Source: an uncultured Collinsella sp.
GTDB taxonomy: Bacteria > Actinomycetota > Coriobacteriia > Coriobacteriales > Coriobacteriaceae
Reading direction: 5' to 3'
Length of the DNA: 45,059 bases
Assembly: GCA_902478365.1 (NCBI GenBank)
Contig: CABSKX010000011.1
Location: 1 to 45,059 of the forward strand
A program made the position numbers and the translations under genes. This document shows positions 11,013 through 19,305 of this stretch, in pieces. Each line of letters starts with the position of its first letter. Positions within the stretch are counted from its first letter, which is position 1. The notes below the pieces were generated by a model. It had not been told where the DNA came from, made no database searches, and worked only from the letters and a program-made list of their open reading frames with translations.

Positions 11013-11919
11013 CGTGGGCTACTCGCTCAAAGAGGCAATCAGCCACTTCTTCCGTAACTGGACCACCTCGCTCGGCGCCGTCATCACGATTTTCCTTTCG
11101 CTGTTTATCATCGGCCTGTTCATTATGGGTTCCGCGATGCTGAACTCCGTGATCGGCACCGTCGAGGATCAGGTCGTCATCAACGCCTTTATTAGCGATG
11201 ACGCCGACCAGGCAGATGTTCAGGCCTTTGAGGCCGAGCTCAAGACGTGGAGCAACGTCAAGTCCGTGACGTACAAGGACAAGGACGACGCGCTGGCCGA
11301 GTACACGAGCAAGATGTCGGGTAACGCCGACGCTACCATGAGCGCGCTCGACGGTCAGAACCCGCTGCCGGCTTCGTTTGCCATCGAGATGGACGATCCG
11401 TCCATGGTCGAGAGCACGGCCCAGAAGCTCAAGAAGAACGCCGATTTTCAGAAGATCGCGGACGACGGCGACGTCAACGCGAGCGTTCTGTACGGCCAGG
11501 AGGAAGTAAGCCGCCTGTTCCAGGTGACGAACTACATCCGTATCGCCGCCGTGGTGCTCGTCGGCCTGCTGACCTTTATCGCGTTCATCTTTATCAACAA
11601 CACGATTCGCCTGTCCATTACGGCGCGTCGTCGTGAGATTGCGATCATGCGTCTGGTGGGCGCAAGCAACGGCTTCATTCGCGGGCCGTTCATTACCGAG
11701 GGCGTGCTGCAGGCCATTTTGGGCTCGCTGCTTTCCATCGGCGTGCTGGAGCTGCTGCGTAACCTGATGGTTCCGCGTCTGCAGGAGAGCATCGGCTGGA
11801 TGTCGTTTGCGCTGCCGATGCAGTACTACCTGGTGACCTACGCCGCGCTGATTCTGGTCGGCGTCATTATCGGTCTCTTTGGTTCCGCCATCGCCATGCG
11901 CCGCTATCTGCGCGTGTAG
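10999..11919 (+). CDS. ftsX: Cell-division protein FtsX
   Basis: Membrane partner of FtsE (306 residues). It has the FtsX layout: a cytoplasmic N-terminus (YSLKEAISHFFRNWTTSLG), a first transmembrane helix near residues 24-48, a large outer domain (about 50-170) that in relatives contacts cell-wall hydrolases or their activators, then three more helices (from about 175, 225 and 275) ending in MRRYLRV. The cytoplasmic loop ITARRREIAIMRLVGASN is typical of FtsX permeases. It starts inside the ftsE coding region with GGGGAGG 11 nt upstream, so translation is probably coupled. No hydrolase gene is adjacent. Confidence 0.94.
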   Translation: MAPTNVGYSLKEAISHFFRNWTTSLGAVITIFLSLFIIGLFIMGSAMLNSVIGTVEDQVVINAFISDDADQADVQAFEAELKTWSNVKSVTYKDKDDALAEYTSKMSGNADATMSALDGQNPLPASFAIEMDDPSMVESTAQKLKKNADFQKIADDGDVNASVLYGQEEVSRLFQVTNYIRIAAVVLVGLLTFIAFIFINNTIRLSITARRREIAIMRLVGASNGFIRGPFITEGVLQAILGSLLSIGVLELLRNLMVPRLQESIGWMSFALPMQYYLVTYAALILVGVIIGLFGSAIAMRRYLRV

Positions 11920-11943
11920 GCGTGCTTGGAATTCGTTCCTTCA

Positions 11944-11976
11944 ACGGGTCGCCTCTTTTGGGGCGGCCCGTTTTTT
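11944..11976 (+). terminator. Intrinsic terminator after ftsX
   Basis: ACGGGTCGCC (11944-11953) pairs with GGCGGCCCGT (11962-11971, one G-U), followed by a TTTTTT run. Confidence 0.88.
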
Positions 11977-12060
11977 GATCCCTAAGGGACGGCAGGATTG
12001 CGGATTATCGTGGCGCTGGTCTATCTATGTGGCCCGCAATCCTGCCGTCCCCTAGGGATC
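11977..12060. repeat. 27-bp inverted repeat between ftsX and rnr
   Basis: Arms 11977-12003 (begins GATCCCTAAGGGACGGC) and 12034-12060 are complementary with one mismatch, enclosing 30 nt. The element starts exactly where the ftsX terminator's T-run ends. Unrelated in arm sequence to families A-C, but it carries the GGGAC core shared by several others. Confidence 0.75.
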
Positions 12061-12111
12061 ATTTGGGTAGACTCTTGGGGTGTAAACGGCCATCGATAGT
12101 AAGGAGGCGCC

Positions 12112-14247
12112 ATGGGGCGCAATAACAAGCATAAGCGTGGAGCTCGCAATAAGCGCGGGCCGGTGCGCAGCGAGCGTCGCCCGAGTCTGACCGGACGCGT
12201 GCAGCTCCATGAGCATAGCGCCTACGTTGTAACCGAAAACGGCGACTACAAGGTCATGGGCCGCGGCAAGCGCGAGATTATGGACGGCGACACCGTTGCC
12301 GTGAGCATTAAGAACAGCCCGCATGGCGAGCGACGCGCCGTAATCGAGGGCGTAGTCGAGCGTGCAGCCATTAGTGTGGTGGGCACGTACCAGACCGCCG
12401 GCCCGCTCGGGGTGATCGAGCCGCTTGATTCTCGCCTTAAGGCCGATTTCTTTATTCTGCCGGAGGACACCTCGGCGGAGCGCTTGGGCGTTCATCCGGG
12501 TGATGCGGTCGTCGCACGCATTCTGACATATCCGACGCGCCTGGAATCGGGCACCGTGACGATCGAGCGCCGTATTGGCGGCGATGATGCGCCTGATTTG
12601 GGCGTTCAGTATGTGATGGCGCGCTATGGCTATACCGATACGTATCCCGAGGCCGCGCTAGCCGAGGCCGAGGCACTTTCGCTCGATGTGGCCTCGGCAC
12701 TCAAGGACCCGCTCCGCCGAGACCTGCGCGACCGCTTTGTCATCACGATTGACCCGGTCGACGCGCGCGACTTTGACGACGCCATCTCGCTGGAGCGCAC
12801 GCTCGCGGGTGGCTACAAGCTGGGTGTCCATATTGCCGACGTTTCGCACTATGTTGCCTGGGACGGACATATCGATCTGGAAGCCCGCCATCGCACGACG
12901 TCGGTGTATCTTGCCGATCGCGTTCTGCCCATGTTGCCCGAGCGCCTGTCGAACGATTTGTGCTCGCTGCGTCCCGACGAGGACCGTTTGGCGTTTACCG
13001 TCGACATTGAGCTCGACGCGCAGGGTCGCGTGCGCCATTACGATCCCTATCCCAGTGTGATCCGCTCGCGTGTGCGCATGGACTACGACGGCGCCGAGGC
13101 GCTGCTGGTGCGTGCCGGTGCGGTGGAGTATTCGGTGCTGGAGGGTGCCGCCGAGGATGTTGCCGCGGTTGAAGCCTCGCGCGAGGAAGCGCTCGGGCGC
13201 GGGCTTGCGTGCGAGAAAACCGCTCGCGGCTATAACGTCGGCTTGGGGGATTTTCTCGTAGCTGCCAACGAGCTCGCCGAGCTTCGCCGTCGTATTCGCC
13301 GTGCACGCGGTTCGGTCGACTTTGATACGGCCGAGATCCGTGCACTGTTGGACGAGGACGGTGTGCCCGTGCAGATCGTGGCCCGTGAGCGCTCGTGCGC
13401 CACGTCGCTGATTGAGGAAGCCATGCTGCTGGCCAACGAGTGCGTGGCGGAGTGGCTGGCCGACCGCGATATCGAGGCCTGCTATCGCGTGCACGACGAT
13501 CCCAGTCCCGACAGCCTGCACGGTGCTGCTGTGGCACTGGCGCAGCTCGGCATCATCGATGACCGCCGTGCGGCCGGCATTCCCCTGGGAAGTCCCGACG
13601 AGTTGCAGGCGGCAGTTGACGCCGCAGCCGGCACGGCTAACGCACCGCTCGTCAACACGCTCCTTCTGCGCAGCATGCAGCGTGCGTTGTATAAGCCCCA
13701 CAACGAGGGCCACTTTGCGCTCGCCGCGCCGTGCTACTGCCACTTTACAAGCCCCATTCGCCGCTATCCCGACCTGGTGGTGCATCGCGTGCTCAAGCTG
13801 CAGCTGGCATACGAGCGGCTGGGTGGAAAAGACGCCTTGGTGCGTACGCCGCGGCTGATCGGTAGGGGTCGCGAGTCCCTGCCGCGCATCCTGCCGCAAA
13901 TCTGCCGCGCGTGCAGCGATGCCGAGCGTGCGGCCGACGCCGCCAGCCATGCGACGCAAAAGATCAAGATCGCCCAGTACTACGAGGACCGCCTGGGCGA
14001 GCGCTACGCCGGAACGATCTCGTGGGTCAGCAGCATGGGCCTCTTTGTGCGCCTGGATCTGACACAGGTTGAGGGTTTGGTTTCGATCAAGAGTCTGGGC
14101 AACGAGTGGTTCGAGTTTGATGAGGACGCGCTCACGCTCACGGGCGCCGACACGGGGACTCGCTATGAGCTGGGGCAGCGTGTGATCATCGAGGTCTCGC
14201 GCGTCAACACCACGCGCGGGCACTTGGATTTCAGGCTTATTCATTAG
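12112..14247 (+). CDS. rnr: Ribonuclease R
   Basis: RNase R is a processive 3'-5' exoribonuclease that can digest structured RNA and works with tmRNA-SmpB in quality control; smpB is 8.5 kb downstream. The 711-residue product has a basic N-terminus (NNKHKRGARNKRG), cold-shock-like RNA-binding domains to about residue 200, and the RNB catalytic domain with metal-binding Asp residues in DPVDARDFDDAIS (D214, D217, D220, D222, D223 visible). The core HFTSPIRRYPDLVVHR and a C-terminal S1 domain (YAGTISWVSSMGLFVRL) follow. There is no long Lys-rich tail. The ATG has AAGGAGG 4-5 nt upstream. The N-terminal helix-turn-helix of E. coli RNase R is absent or reduced. Confidence 0.94.
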   Translation: MGRNNKHKRGARNKRGPVRSERRPSLTGRVQLHEHSAYVVTENGDYKVMGRGKREIMDGDTVAVSIKNSPHGERRAVIEGVVERAAISVVGTYQTAGPLGVIEPLDSRLKADFFILPEDTSAERLGVHPGDAVVARILTYPTRLESGTVTIERRIGGDDAPDLGVQYVMARYGYTDTYPEAALAEAEALSLDVASALKDPLRRDLRDRFVITIDPVDARDFDDAISLERTLAGGYKLGVHIADVSHYVAWDGHIDLEARHRTTSVYLADRVLPMLPERLSNDLCSLRPDEDRLAFTVDIELDAQGRVRHYDPYPSVIRSRVRMDYDGAEALLVRAGAVEYSVLEGAAEDVAAVEASREEALGRGLACEKTARGYNVGLGDFLVAANELAELRRRIRRARGSVDFDTAEIRALLDEDGVPVQIVARERSCATSLIEEAMLLANECVAEWLADRDIEACYRVHDDPSPDSLHGAAVALAQLGIIDDRRAAGIPLGSPDELQAAVDAAAGTANAPLVNTLLLRSMQRALYKPHNEGHFALAAPCYCHFTSPIRRYPDLVVHRVLKLQLAYERLGGKDALVRTPRLIGRGRESLPRILPQICRACSDAERAADAASHATQKIKIAQYYEDRLGERYAGTISWVSSMGLFVRLDLTQVEGLVSIKSLGNEWFEFDEDALTLTGADTGTRYELGQRVIIEVSRVNTTRGHLDFRLIH

Positions 14248-14273
14248 CCGGAATTTGGTGATTGATAGAGAAC

Positions 14274-14301
14274 GGGGCGGTCTTTTGGGGCCGCCTTTTT
14301 T
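14274..14301 (+). terminator. Intrinsic terminator after rnr
   Basis: GGCGG (14276-14280) pairs with CCGCC (14291-14295), with further G-rich pairing at the base, followed by TTTTTT. Confidence 0.8.
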
Positions 14302-14363
14302 GTGGCGCATCAATCATCTTGCCGCTCGCGCGCTTGCGTCTTCCGCCTGCTATAGGGGAGATA

Positions 14364-14402
14364 AAACCTACCAAAATAAATCTGTTCCTTTTTGGGAGGT
14401 TT
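14364..14402. repeat. 35-nt hairpin repeat, family C copy 2
   Basis: AACCTACCAAAA pairs with TTTTGGGAGGTT (one mismatch). Same length, AAATAAA centre and flanking GATAAA as the copy at 840-874. It ends 20 nt before the serine recombinase start codon, so it would lie in that gene's 5' region. Confidence 0.6.
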
Positions 14403-14421
14403 ACGAGAGAGCGGGGATGAG

Positions 14422-15027
14422 ATGACAACGGTGTACGGGTATGCGCGGGTGAGCTCGCGTGATCAAAATCTGAATCGGCAGCTGGATGCGCTGGGCGCCT
14501 ATGGCGTGGAACCGGCGAATATCTTTGCCGATCGTGCGAGCGGCAAGGACTTCGATCGACCGCGGTATCGCGAGCTGCTGTGCGCGTTGGATTCCGGTGA
14601 TGTGCTGGTGGTACTTTCCATTGATCGGCTGGGCCGTAACTACAGCGAGATCCTCGAGGAATGGCGGTGCATAACCAAAGAGCTCGGCGTCGCCATCGTG
14701 GTGCTGGACATGCCATTGCTCGACACGCGCGCCAGAGACTGTGGTGGGTCGGACGTAACGAGTGCGTTGATTGCCGATATCGTTTTGCAGCTGCTGAGCT
14801 ATGTGGCGCAGGTGGAGCGCGAGAACATTCACCGGCGCCAAGCCGAGGGCATTGCGGCGGCGCGAGCACGCGGCGTGCGCTTTGGCCGGCCCCGCAAGCC
14901 CTGTCCTCCGCAATTCGAGTTGGTGCGCGATACCTACGAGGCGGGTGATATCACGCGGAGTCAGGCGGCAAAGCGGCTAGGCGTGTGCGTGGGGACGTTC
15001 GATCGCTGGATGCGAGAGATGGAGTAG
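14422..15027 (+). CDS. Serine recombinase (resolvase/invertase family)
   Basis: A 201-residue small serine recombinase, which cuts and rejoins DNA through a 5'-phosphoserine link. The catalytic domain starts YGYARVSSRDQN (Ser11 is the expected nucleophile) and includes the arginine motif LSIDRLGRN and the helix-E region with YVAQVERENIHRRQAEGI. The C-terminus has a helix-turn-helix (ITRSQAAKRLGVCVGTFDRWM). The ATG at 14422 has GGGG 5 nt upstream; the frame stays open to 14392 but runs into the hairpin repeat. There is no transposase, invertible segment with obvious matching ends, or cargo next to it, so it may be a stand-alone invertase/resolvase or a remnant of a mobile element. Confidence 0.88.
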   Translation: MTTVYGYARVSSRDQNLNRQLDALGAYGVEPANIFADRASGKDFDRPRYRELLCALDSGDVLVVLSIDRLGRNYSEILEEWRCITKELGVAIVVLDMPLLDTRARDCGGSDVTSALIADIVLQLLSYVAQVERENIHRRQAEGIAAARARGVRFGRPRKPCPPQFELVRDTYEAGDITRSQAAKRLGVCVGTFDRWMREME

Positions 15028-15052
15028 GGGCGCCACGGTCCTTTGGCGCCCC
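15027..15052 (+). terminator. Hairpin after the recombinase gene, possible terminator
   Basis: GGGGCGCCA (15027-15035) pairs with TGGCGCCCC (15044-15052). There is no T-run, so termination is uncertain. Confidence 0.4.
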
Positions 15053-15138
15053 GATTCGAACATTTTGGATTTCGCTACGGCGACAACTGCATTTGGGGGT
15101 ACACTCGCTGCTGCTCAAAAAATGACGGAGGTTAGCCC

Positions 15139-15717
15139 TTGGCGCGTGTGAAGCACATAGTCGGATGGATTTCGGTTGTCCTGCTGGTCGTGACGCTGGC
15201 AAGTATCTGGATGCTGACGGAGCAAAACGTGGAGCAGACGTCATCGCTCAGCGAGTCCACTGCGCGCGCGGTGGAAGGGCAAAGCGTCAGCGTGCAGCCC
15301 GAGACTGCGGGGGAGACCCAGGCGGGAGATGCCGCCGGGGACGCGGACTCAACGACTGCCACCGTTCATCCCGACCCGCTTGCGCCCGTTCGTCTGTGGA
15401 TGGGTGTCAACATTCGTCGCGTCGCACATACCGTTGAGTTCTTCTTTGTAGGACTGTTTGCTTCGTTGGTGGCGGTGTGCTTGGATAAGCGCGTGTCGCC
15501 CACTCGATTGCGGTGCGTGTCTGTCTTAGCCTTTTGCGCCGTTTGCTCCGTCGGCGATCAGGTGCATAAGATTTTTGTTCCCGGAAGGCATTTCGACGTA
15601 GTCGATTTGGGCTTTGACGCCGCCGGCTACATTGCCGCCATGTTGTTGGTGCTGCTGGTCTCCGCATGGGTGCACCACGTGACGCGCCCCATCGGCGCCC
15701 ATGCGAGACGCCGTTAA
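15139..15717 (+). CDS. VanZ-like membrane protein
   Basis: A 192-residue membrane protein. After a first hydrophobic helix (about residues 8-26) comes a 60-residue outer, acidic Ser/Thr/Gly-rich linker, then three helices. The segment RRVAHTVEFFFVGLFASLV followed by the FVPGRHFDVVDLGFDAAG stretch matches the VanZ-like family signature. VanZ gives low-level teicoplanin resistance in enterococci, but most chromosomal relatives have no known role. The TTG start at 15139 is supported by GGAGG 7 nt upstream; a GTG at 15148 is the alternative. It stands alone and ends at a terminator. Confidence 0.8.
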   Translation: MARVKHIVGWISVVLLVVTLASIWMLTEQNVEQTSSLSESTARAVEGQSVSVQPETAGETQAGDAAGDADSTTATVHPDPLAPVRLWMGVNIRRVAHTVEFFFVGLFASLVAVCLDKRVSPTRLRCVSVLAFCAVCSVGDQVHKIFVPGRHFDVVDLGFDAAGYIAAMLLVLLVSAWVHHVTRPIGAHARRR

Positions 15718-15791
15718 CAACCCTGTTACAAATGATGCGACCTCGATGAATCATTTTGTGTCGCGCGTATTTCCGAGCGGTCGGATTTGAG

Positions 15792-15819
15792 GGGCGAGCG
15801 GTAGAACGCTCGCCCTTTG
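15792..15819 (+). terminator. Terminator after the VanZ-like gene
   Basis: GGGCGAGCG (15792-15800) pairs with CGCTCGCCC (15807-15815), followed by TTTGT; a short T-run. Confidence 0.7.
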
Positions 15820-15840
15820 TACGCCACGATGCGGCACAAT

Positions 15841-15869
15841 GTACCGCAAAAGCTGTTTGTATCCGGTAC
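15841..15869. promoter_or_regulatory. Possible operator upstream of murR
   Basis: GTACCG (15841-15846) and its reverse complement CGGTAC (15864-15869) lie 46 nt before the murR start. RpiR-type regulators usually bind inverted repeats near their own promoter; this is the best candidate in the gap but is short. Confidence 0.3.
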
Positions 15870-15914
15870 GAATCGTTCGTTGGTCTTTAATTCTACTCAA
15901 CGGAGGTGTTTGAG

Positions 15915-16766
15915 ATGGCAAACGGATTGCTTTTGCGGCTTCGCGAGCGTGAGCTCAGCGCGAGCCCGGCGGAACGCAATGTCATCGCATACGTGAGTGC
16001 TCATCCGCATGAGGTGGTCGGGCTGTCCGTCCGCGGTCTTGCCGATGCCACGTTCTCCTCGCCCTCGAGCATTTTGCGTTTTTGCAAGCGCTTGGGTTTT
16101 GCGGGCTACAAGGAGTTCCAGCGCGAACTGATTGCCGAACTGGCGCTCTTGGGTGACAAGAAAGACGTTGCCCTCGAGGACATCTCCATGGACGACAGCG
16201 TCGAACGTATCGTGGGGAAGGTGATGAAAAGCAACGTGCGCACAATCGAGGCGACGGCGCGAACGCTCGATTACACCGTCTTGGAGCGATGCGCGGCCCA
16301 TCTTAAACGGGCACGCGCGGTCAATCTGTTCGGTATCGGTGCCTCTCGTTTGGTCGCGCACGATCTAGCGCAAAAGCTCATGCGTGTTGACAAAGAGTGC
16401 CATCTGTACGACGACTGGCATGATCAGCTCCTGTGTGCCAAGAACATGCATGAGGGCGATATGGCAATCGCCTTTAGCTACTCGGGCTTAACGCAAGAAG
16501 TGCTGGACTGCACCGTCGAGGCTCAACGTCACAACTGTCCCGTTGTGGCCGTGACCAAGGTAGACGGATCGTCCAAGCTTGCCACCATGGCCGATGCCGT
16601 GCTCGGCGTTGCTGCAAGCGAGCCCTTGGTCCGCAGCGGTGCCATGGCCTCGCGTATGGCCCAGCTTATGGTTGTCGATGCCCTGTACGCTGCTTACGTT
16701 GCCAGCGACTACGAGCGGGCGACGCATGTCATTAAGCAAAACTACATCAAGAAACAGGAAAGATGA
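15915..16766 (+). CDS. murR: RpiR-family regulator of MurNAc use (MurR-like)
   Basis: A 283-residue regulator with an N-terminal RpiR helix-turn-helix domain (about 1-80; SVRGLADATFSSPSSILRFC as the DNA-reading part). A sugar-phosphate-binding SIS domain follows (about 110-250; NLFGIGASRLVAHDLAQKL, AFSYSGLTQEVLDC). In relatives MurR senses MurNAc-6-phosphate and represses the mur genes. The ATG at 15915 was chosen over GTG 15906 because GGAGG (15902-15906) would overlap the latter. murQ begins 10 nt after the stop and murP follows, which fixes the role better than the sequence alone. The effector is inferred. Confidence 0.85.
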   Translation: MANGLLLRLRERELSASPAERNVIAYVSAHPHEVVGLSVRGLADATFSSPSSILRFCKRLGFAGYKEFQRELIAELALLGDKKDVALEDISMDDSVERIVGKVMKSNVRTIEATARTLDYTVLERCAAHLKRARAVNLFGIGASRLVAHDLAQKLMRVDKECHLYDDWHDQLLCAKNMHEGDMAIAFSYSGLTQEVLDCTVEAQRHNCPVVAVTKVDGSSKLATMADAVLGVAASEPLVRSGAMASRMAQLMVVDALYAAYVASDYERATHVIKQNYIKKQER

Positions 16767-16776
16767 GGTGAATGAA

Positions 16777-17700
16777 ATGCTCGATTTAACAAAATTCACG
16801 ACTGAACAGCGTAATCAAAGGTCAATGGACCTCGATACGATGACATCGCTGCAAATCGTCACGACGATGAACGATGAGGATCTTCGTGCCGTCCAGTCGG
16901 TCACGAAAGTGTTGCCCCAGGTTGCCACAGCAATCGACTGGGCTGCTGAGGCACTCGAGCGCGGCGGGCGCGTCTTTTACATGGGTGCAGGCACCAGTGG
17001 TCGTCTGGGCGTGCTCGACGCTTCGGAGTGCCCGCCCACGTTTGGTGTGTCACCCGATCTGATTGTCGGGCTCATTGCCGGAGGCGAGACGGCGTTTATC
17101 AAGGCTGTCGAAGGTGCCGAAGACAGCGAGGAGCTTGGCGCGAGCGACCTGCGGGAGCGTGGACTTTCGGACAAGGATCTTGTCGTTGGCCTGGCAGCAA
17201 GCGGTCGTACTCCCTATGTGGTGGGCGGCCTTGTGTACGCCAAAGCAACTGGGTGCAAGACCATCGCAATTGCCTGTAACCAAGGGTCGAAGATCGGGGA
17301 GAGTGCAGATCTTGCCATTGAGCCCGTGCCCGGTCCCGAGGTGCTGACCGGCTCAACGAGGCTCAAGGCGGGAACGGTCCAAAAGCTCATTCTCAATATG
17401 ATTTCGACCGGTGCCATGGTCAAGATTGGCAAGGTGTACCAAAACCTGATGGTCGATGTGCAGCAGACGAACGAGAAGCTGGTGGTGCGCGGCCAGAACA
17501 TCGTGATGGAGGCGACCGGCTGCACGCGCGAGCGCGCTGTTCAGGCGCTTGCAGATGCCGGCGGCCACGTAAAGACCGCTATTGTCTCGGTGCTGCTGGA
17601 CTGCGATGTCGAGCAGGCTGCGGTGGCTCTCGAGCGGGCGCGCGGCCATGTCCGTGCTGCGGTGAGTGGCCATGAGAAGAGCAATGCCGATGTCCAATAG
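16777..17700 (+). CDS. murQ: N-acetylmuramic acid 6-phosphate etherase
   Basis: MurQ removes the D-lactyl ether from MurNAc-6-phosphate, giving GlcNAc-6-phosphate, in the cytoplasm. The 307-residue protein is full length and has the family core YMGAGTSGRLGVLDASECPP with the expected catalytic Glu84, the second conserved Glu113 in AVEGAEDS, and the GLAASGRTPYV SIS-type loop. The C-terminal helical extension (TGCTRERAVQALADAGGHVK) is typical. The ATG at 16777 has GAGGTG 6 nt upstream; the GTG at 16768 is rejected. It sits between the regulator and the PTS permease, as part of one transcription unit. Confidence 0.95.
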   Translation: MLDLTKFTTEQRNQRSMDLDTMTSLQIVTTMNDEDLRAVQSVTKVLPQVATAIDWAAEALERGGRVFYMGAGTSGRLGVLDASECPPTFGVSPDLIVGLIAGGETAFIKAVEGAEDSEELGASDLRERGLSDKDLVVGLAASGRTPYVVGGLVYAKATGCKTIAIACNQGSKIGESADLAIEPVPGPEVLTGSTRLKAGTVQKLILNMISTGAMVKIGKVYQNLMVDVQQTNEKLVVRGQNIVMEATGCTRERAVQALADAGGHVKTAIVSVLLDCDVEQAAVALERARGHVRAAVSGHEKSNADVQ

Positions 17701-17757
17701 GTGCACGGCGTGAGCTGATATGACATCCAGACGAGATACCCAATACAAGGAGGAGTT

Positions 17758-19188
17758 ATGACGAACAAAGAGCTGGCTCAAAAGCTGCTGGACCTTTTGG
17801 GCGGTAAAGACAACGTGCTGGCAAACGCGGCGTGCATGACGCGCCTGCGCGTGACCGTCAAAGACACGGGCAACGTCGACACGGAGGGTATTAAGGCACT
17901 CGACGGCGTGATGGGCCTGGTCGAGGACGACACGATGCAGATTGTGCTGGGTCCGGGCAAGGTGAATAAGGTGCTCGAGGAGTTCTCCAAGCTCACCGGC
18001 CTTGCGAAAGGCGTTGCTGATGAGAGCGTGGTTGACGCTGCGGCCACAAACAAGGCCGCGCAGAAGGCCAAGTACGAGTCCAAGCCGGTTCAGGCCTTCC
18101 TCAAGAAGATTTCCAACGTCTTCGTCGCCCTGCTTCCCGGCATCATTGCGGCTGGCCTCATTAACGGTATCTGCAACGTCATCAATGTCTCGACGGCGGG
18201 TGCGCTTGCGGGCGAGTGGTGGTATCAGGGCATTCGTTCCATGGGTTGGGCCCTCTTCGCTTATCTGCCCATCTTGGTGGGCTATAACGCGGCACGCGAG
18301 TTTGGTGGCTCCGCTGCGCTGGGCGGTATCGCCGGCATGATGTGTATCGCCAACAGCGCCATGCCCCTGCTTGCGCCTGGCGCGGCTGATCCTGCCACTG
18401 CCATTCTGCTGCCGCTCACCAATGCGCAGTACAACCCCGCAGCGGGCGGCATGATCGCGGCTCTCATCGCTGGTGCGTTTTTCGCCTGGATGGAGCGTCA
18501 GATTCGCAAGGTCATGCCCAACGCGCTCGATACGTTCCTGTCCCCGCTGCTGGTGCTCATCATCGGCGCCTTTGCTCTGATGCTTGTCATCCAGCCGGTT
18601 GGCGCTTGGCTGACGACCGCGATCTTTAGCGTCCTCACCTTTATCTTCGAGAAGCTGGGCGTCCTGGGCGGCTATATCCTGTCGGCAGGCTTCTTGCCGC
18701 TGGTGTCCGTCGGCCTGCATCAGGCGCTCACGCCGATCCACGCTATGCTCAACGATCCCGACGGCGCTACCAAGGGCATCAATTACCTGCTGCCCATCCT
18801 TATGATGGCTGGCGGCGGCCAGGTCGGTGCCGGTTTGGCGCTGTACTTTAAGACCAAGAACGCCAAGCTCAAGAAGTACGTCGCCGAGTCCATCCCCGTT
18901 GGCATCCTGGGCGTGGGCGAGCCTCTGATGTACGCCGTTACGCTGCCGCTCGTTCGTCCGTTTGTGACGGCCTGCCTGGGTGCCGGATTTGGCGGCGCGC
19001 TTGCAGCACTGCTTCACATCGGCACGGTTTCCCAGGGTGTTTCCGGTCTGTTTGGCCTGTTGATCGTCGTTCCTGGTCAGCAGCTCGGCTACGTTGCCGC
19101 TATGCTGCTTGCTTATGCCGCCGGCTTTGTCCTGACGTGGTTCTTTGGCGTCGACGAGCAGAGGATCAACGAGTTCTTTGGCGAGTAG
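17758..19188 (+). CDS. murP: PTS permease EIIBC, MurNAc-type
   Basis: A glucose-superfamily phosphotransferase permease of 476 residues. The EIIB domain is N-terminal, with the phosphorylated Cys26 in ANAACMTRLRVTV. An EIIC domain with about ten membrane helices follows from near residue 115 (LLPGIIAAGLINGI, FGGSAALGGIAGM, and the glucose-family VGEPLMYAVTLP motif). There is no EIIA domain; the E. coli MurP also lacks one and borrows a glucose-type EIIA. Position directly after murQ (57 nt, AAGGAGGAG ribosome site) and before the DUF871 gene supports MurNAc, or the MurNAc-GlcNAc disaccharide, as substrate over other sugars. Substrate is inferred. Confidence 0.88.
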   Translation: MTNKELAQKLLDLLGGKDNVLANAACMTRLRVTVKDTGNVDTEGIKALDGVMGLVEDDTMQIVLGPGKVNKVLEEFSKLTGLAKGVADESVVDAAATNKAAQKAKYESKPVQAFLKKISNVFVALLPGIIAAGLINGICNVINVSTAGALAGEWWYQGIRSMGWALFAYLPILVGYNAAREFGGSAALGGIAGMMCIANSAMPLLAPGAADPATAILLPLTNAQYNPAAGGMIAALIAGAFFAWMERQIRKVMPNALDTFLSPLLVLIIGAFALMLVIQPVGAWLTTAIFSVLTFIFEKLGVLGGYILSAGFLPLVSVGLHQALTPIHAMLNDPDGATKGINYLLPILMMAGGGQVGAGLALYFKTKNAKLKKYVAESIPVGILGVGEPLMYAVTLPLVRPFVTACLGAGFGGALAALLHIGTVSQGVSGLFGLLIVVPGQQLGYVAAMLLAYAAGFVLTWFFGVDEQRINEFFGE

Positions 19189-19255
19189 TTTGATATCGCG
19201 AGCCGTGTTGCTCAGGGCTCGCGGCGCGCGGAAGATTTCTTGATGCTATGGTTGT

Positions 19256-19290
19256 GCCGGCGGGGCTAACTGCTCCGCCGGCCTTTTTTA
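19256..19290 (+). terminator. Terminator between murP and the MupG-like gene
   Basis: GCCGGCGG (19256-19263) pairs with CCGCCGGC (19275-19282), then CTTTTTT. The ribosome site of the next gene (AAGGAG, 19291-19296) follows at once, so downstream expression needs read-through or a promoter within 19189-19255. Confidence 0.85.
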
Positions 19291-19305
19291 AAGGAGCGTT
19301 GAAGC

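Noticed and set aside
12658..14313. 551-codon open frame antisense to rnr
   Set aside because: Shadow of RNase R coding sequence; no start signal.
14422..15027. Part of an integrated phage or transposon
   Set aside because: No other mobile-element gene, end repeats or target duplication is visible around the recombinase.
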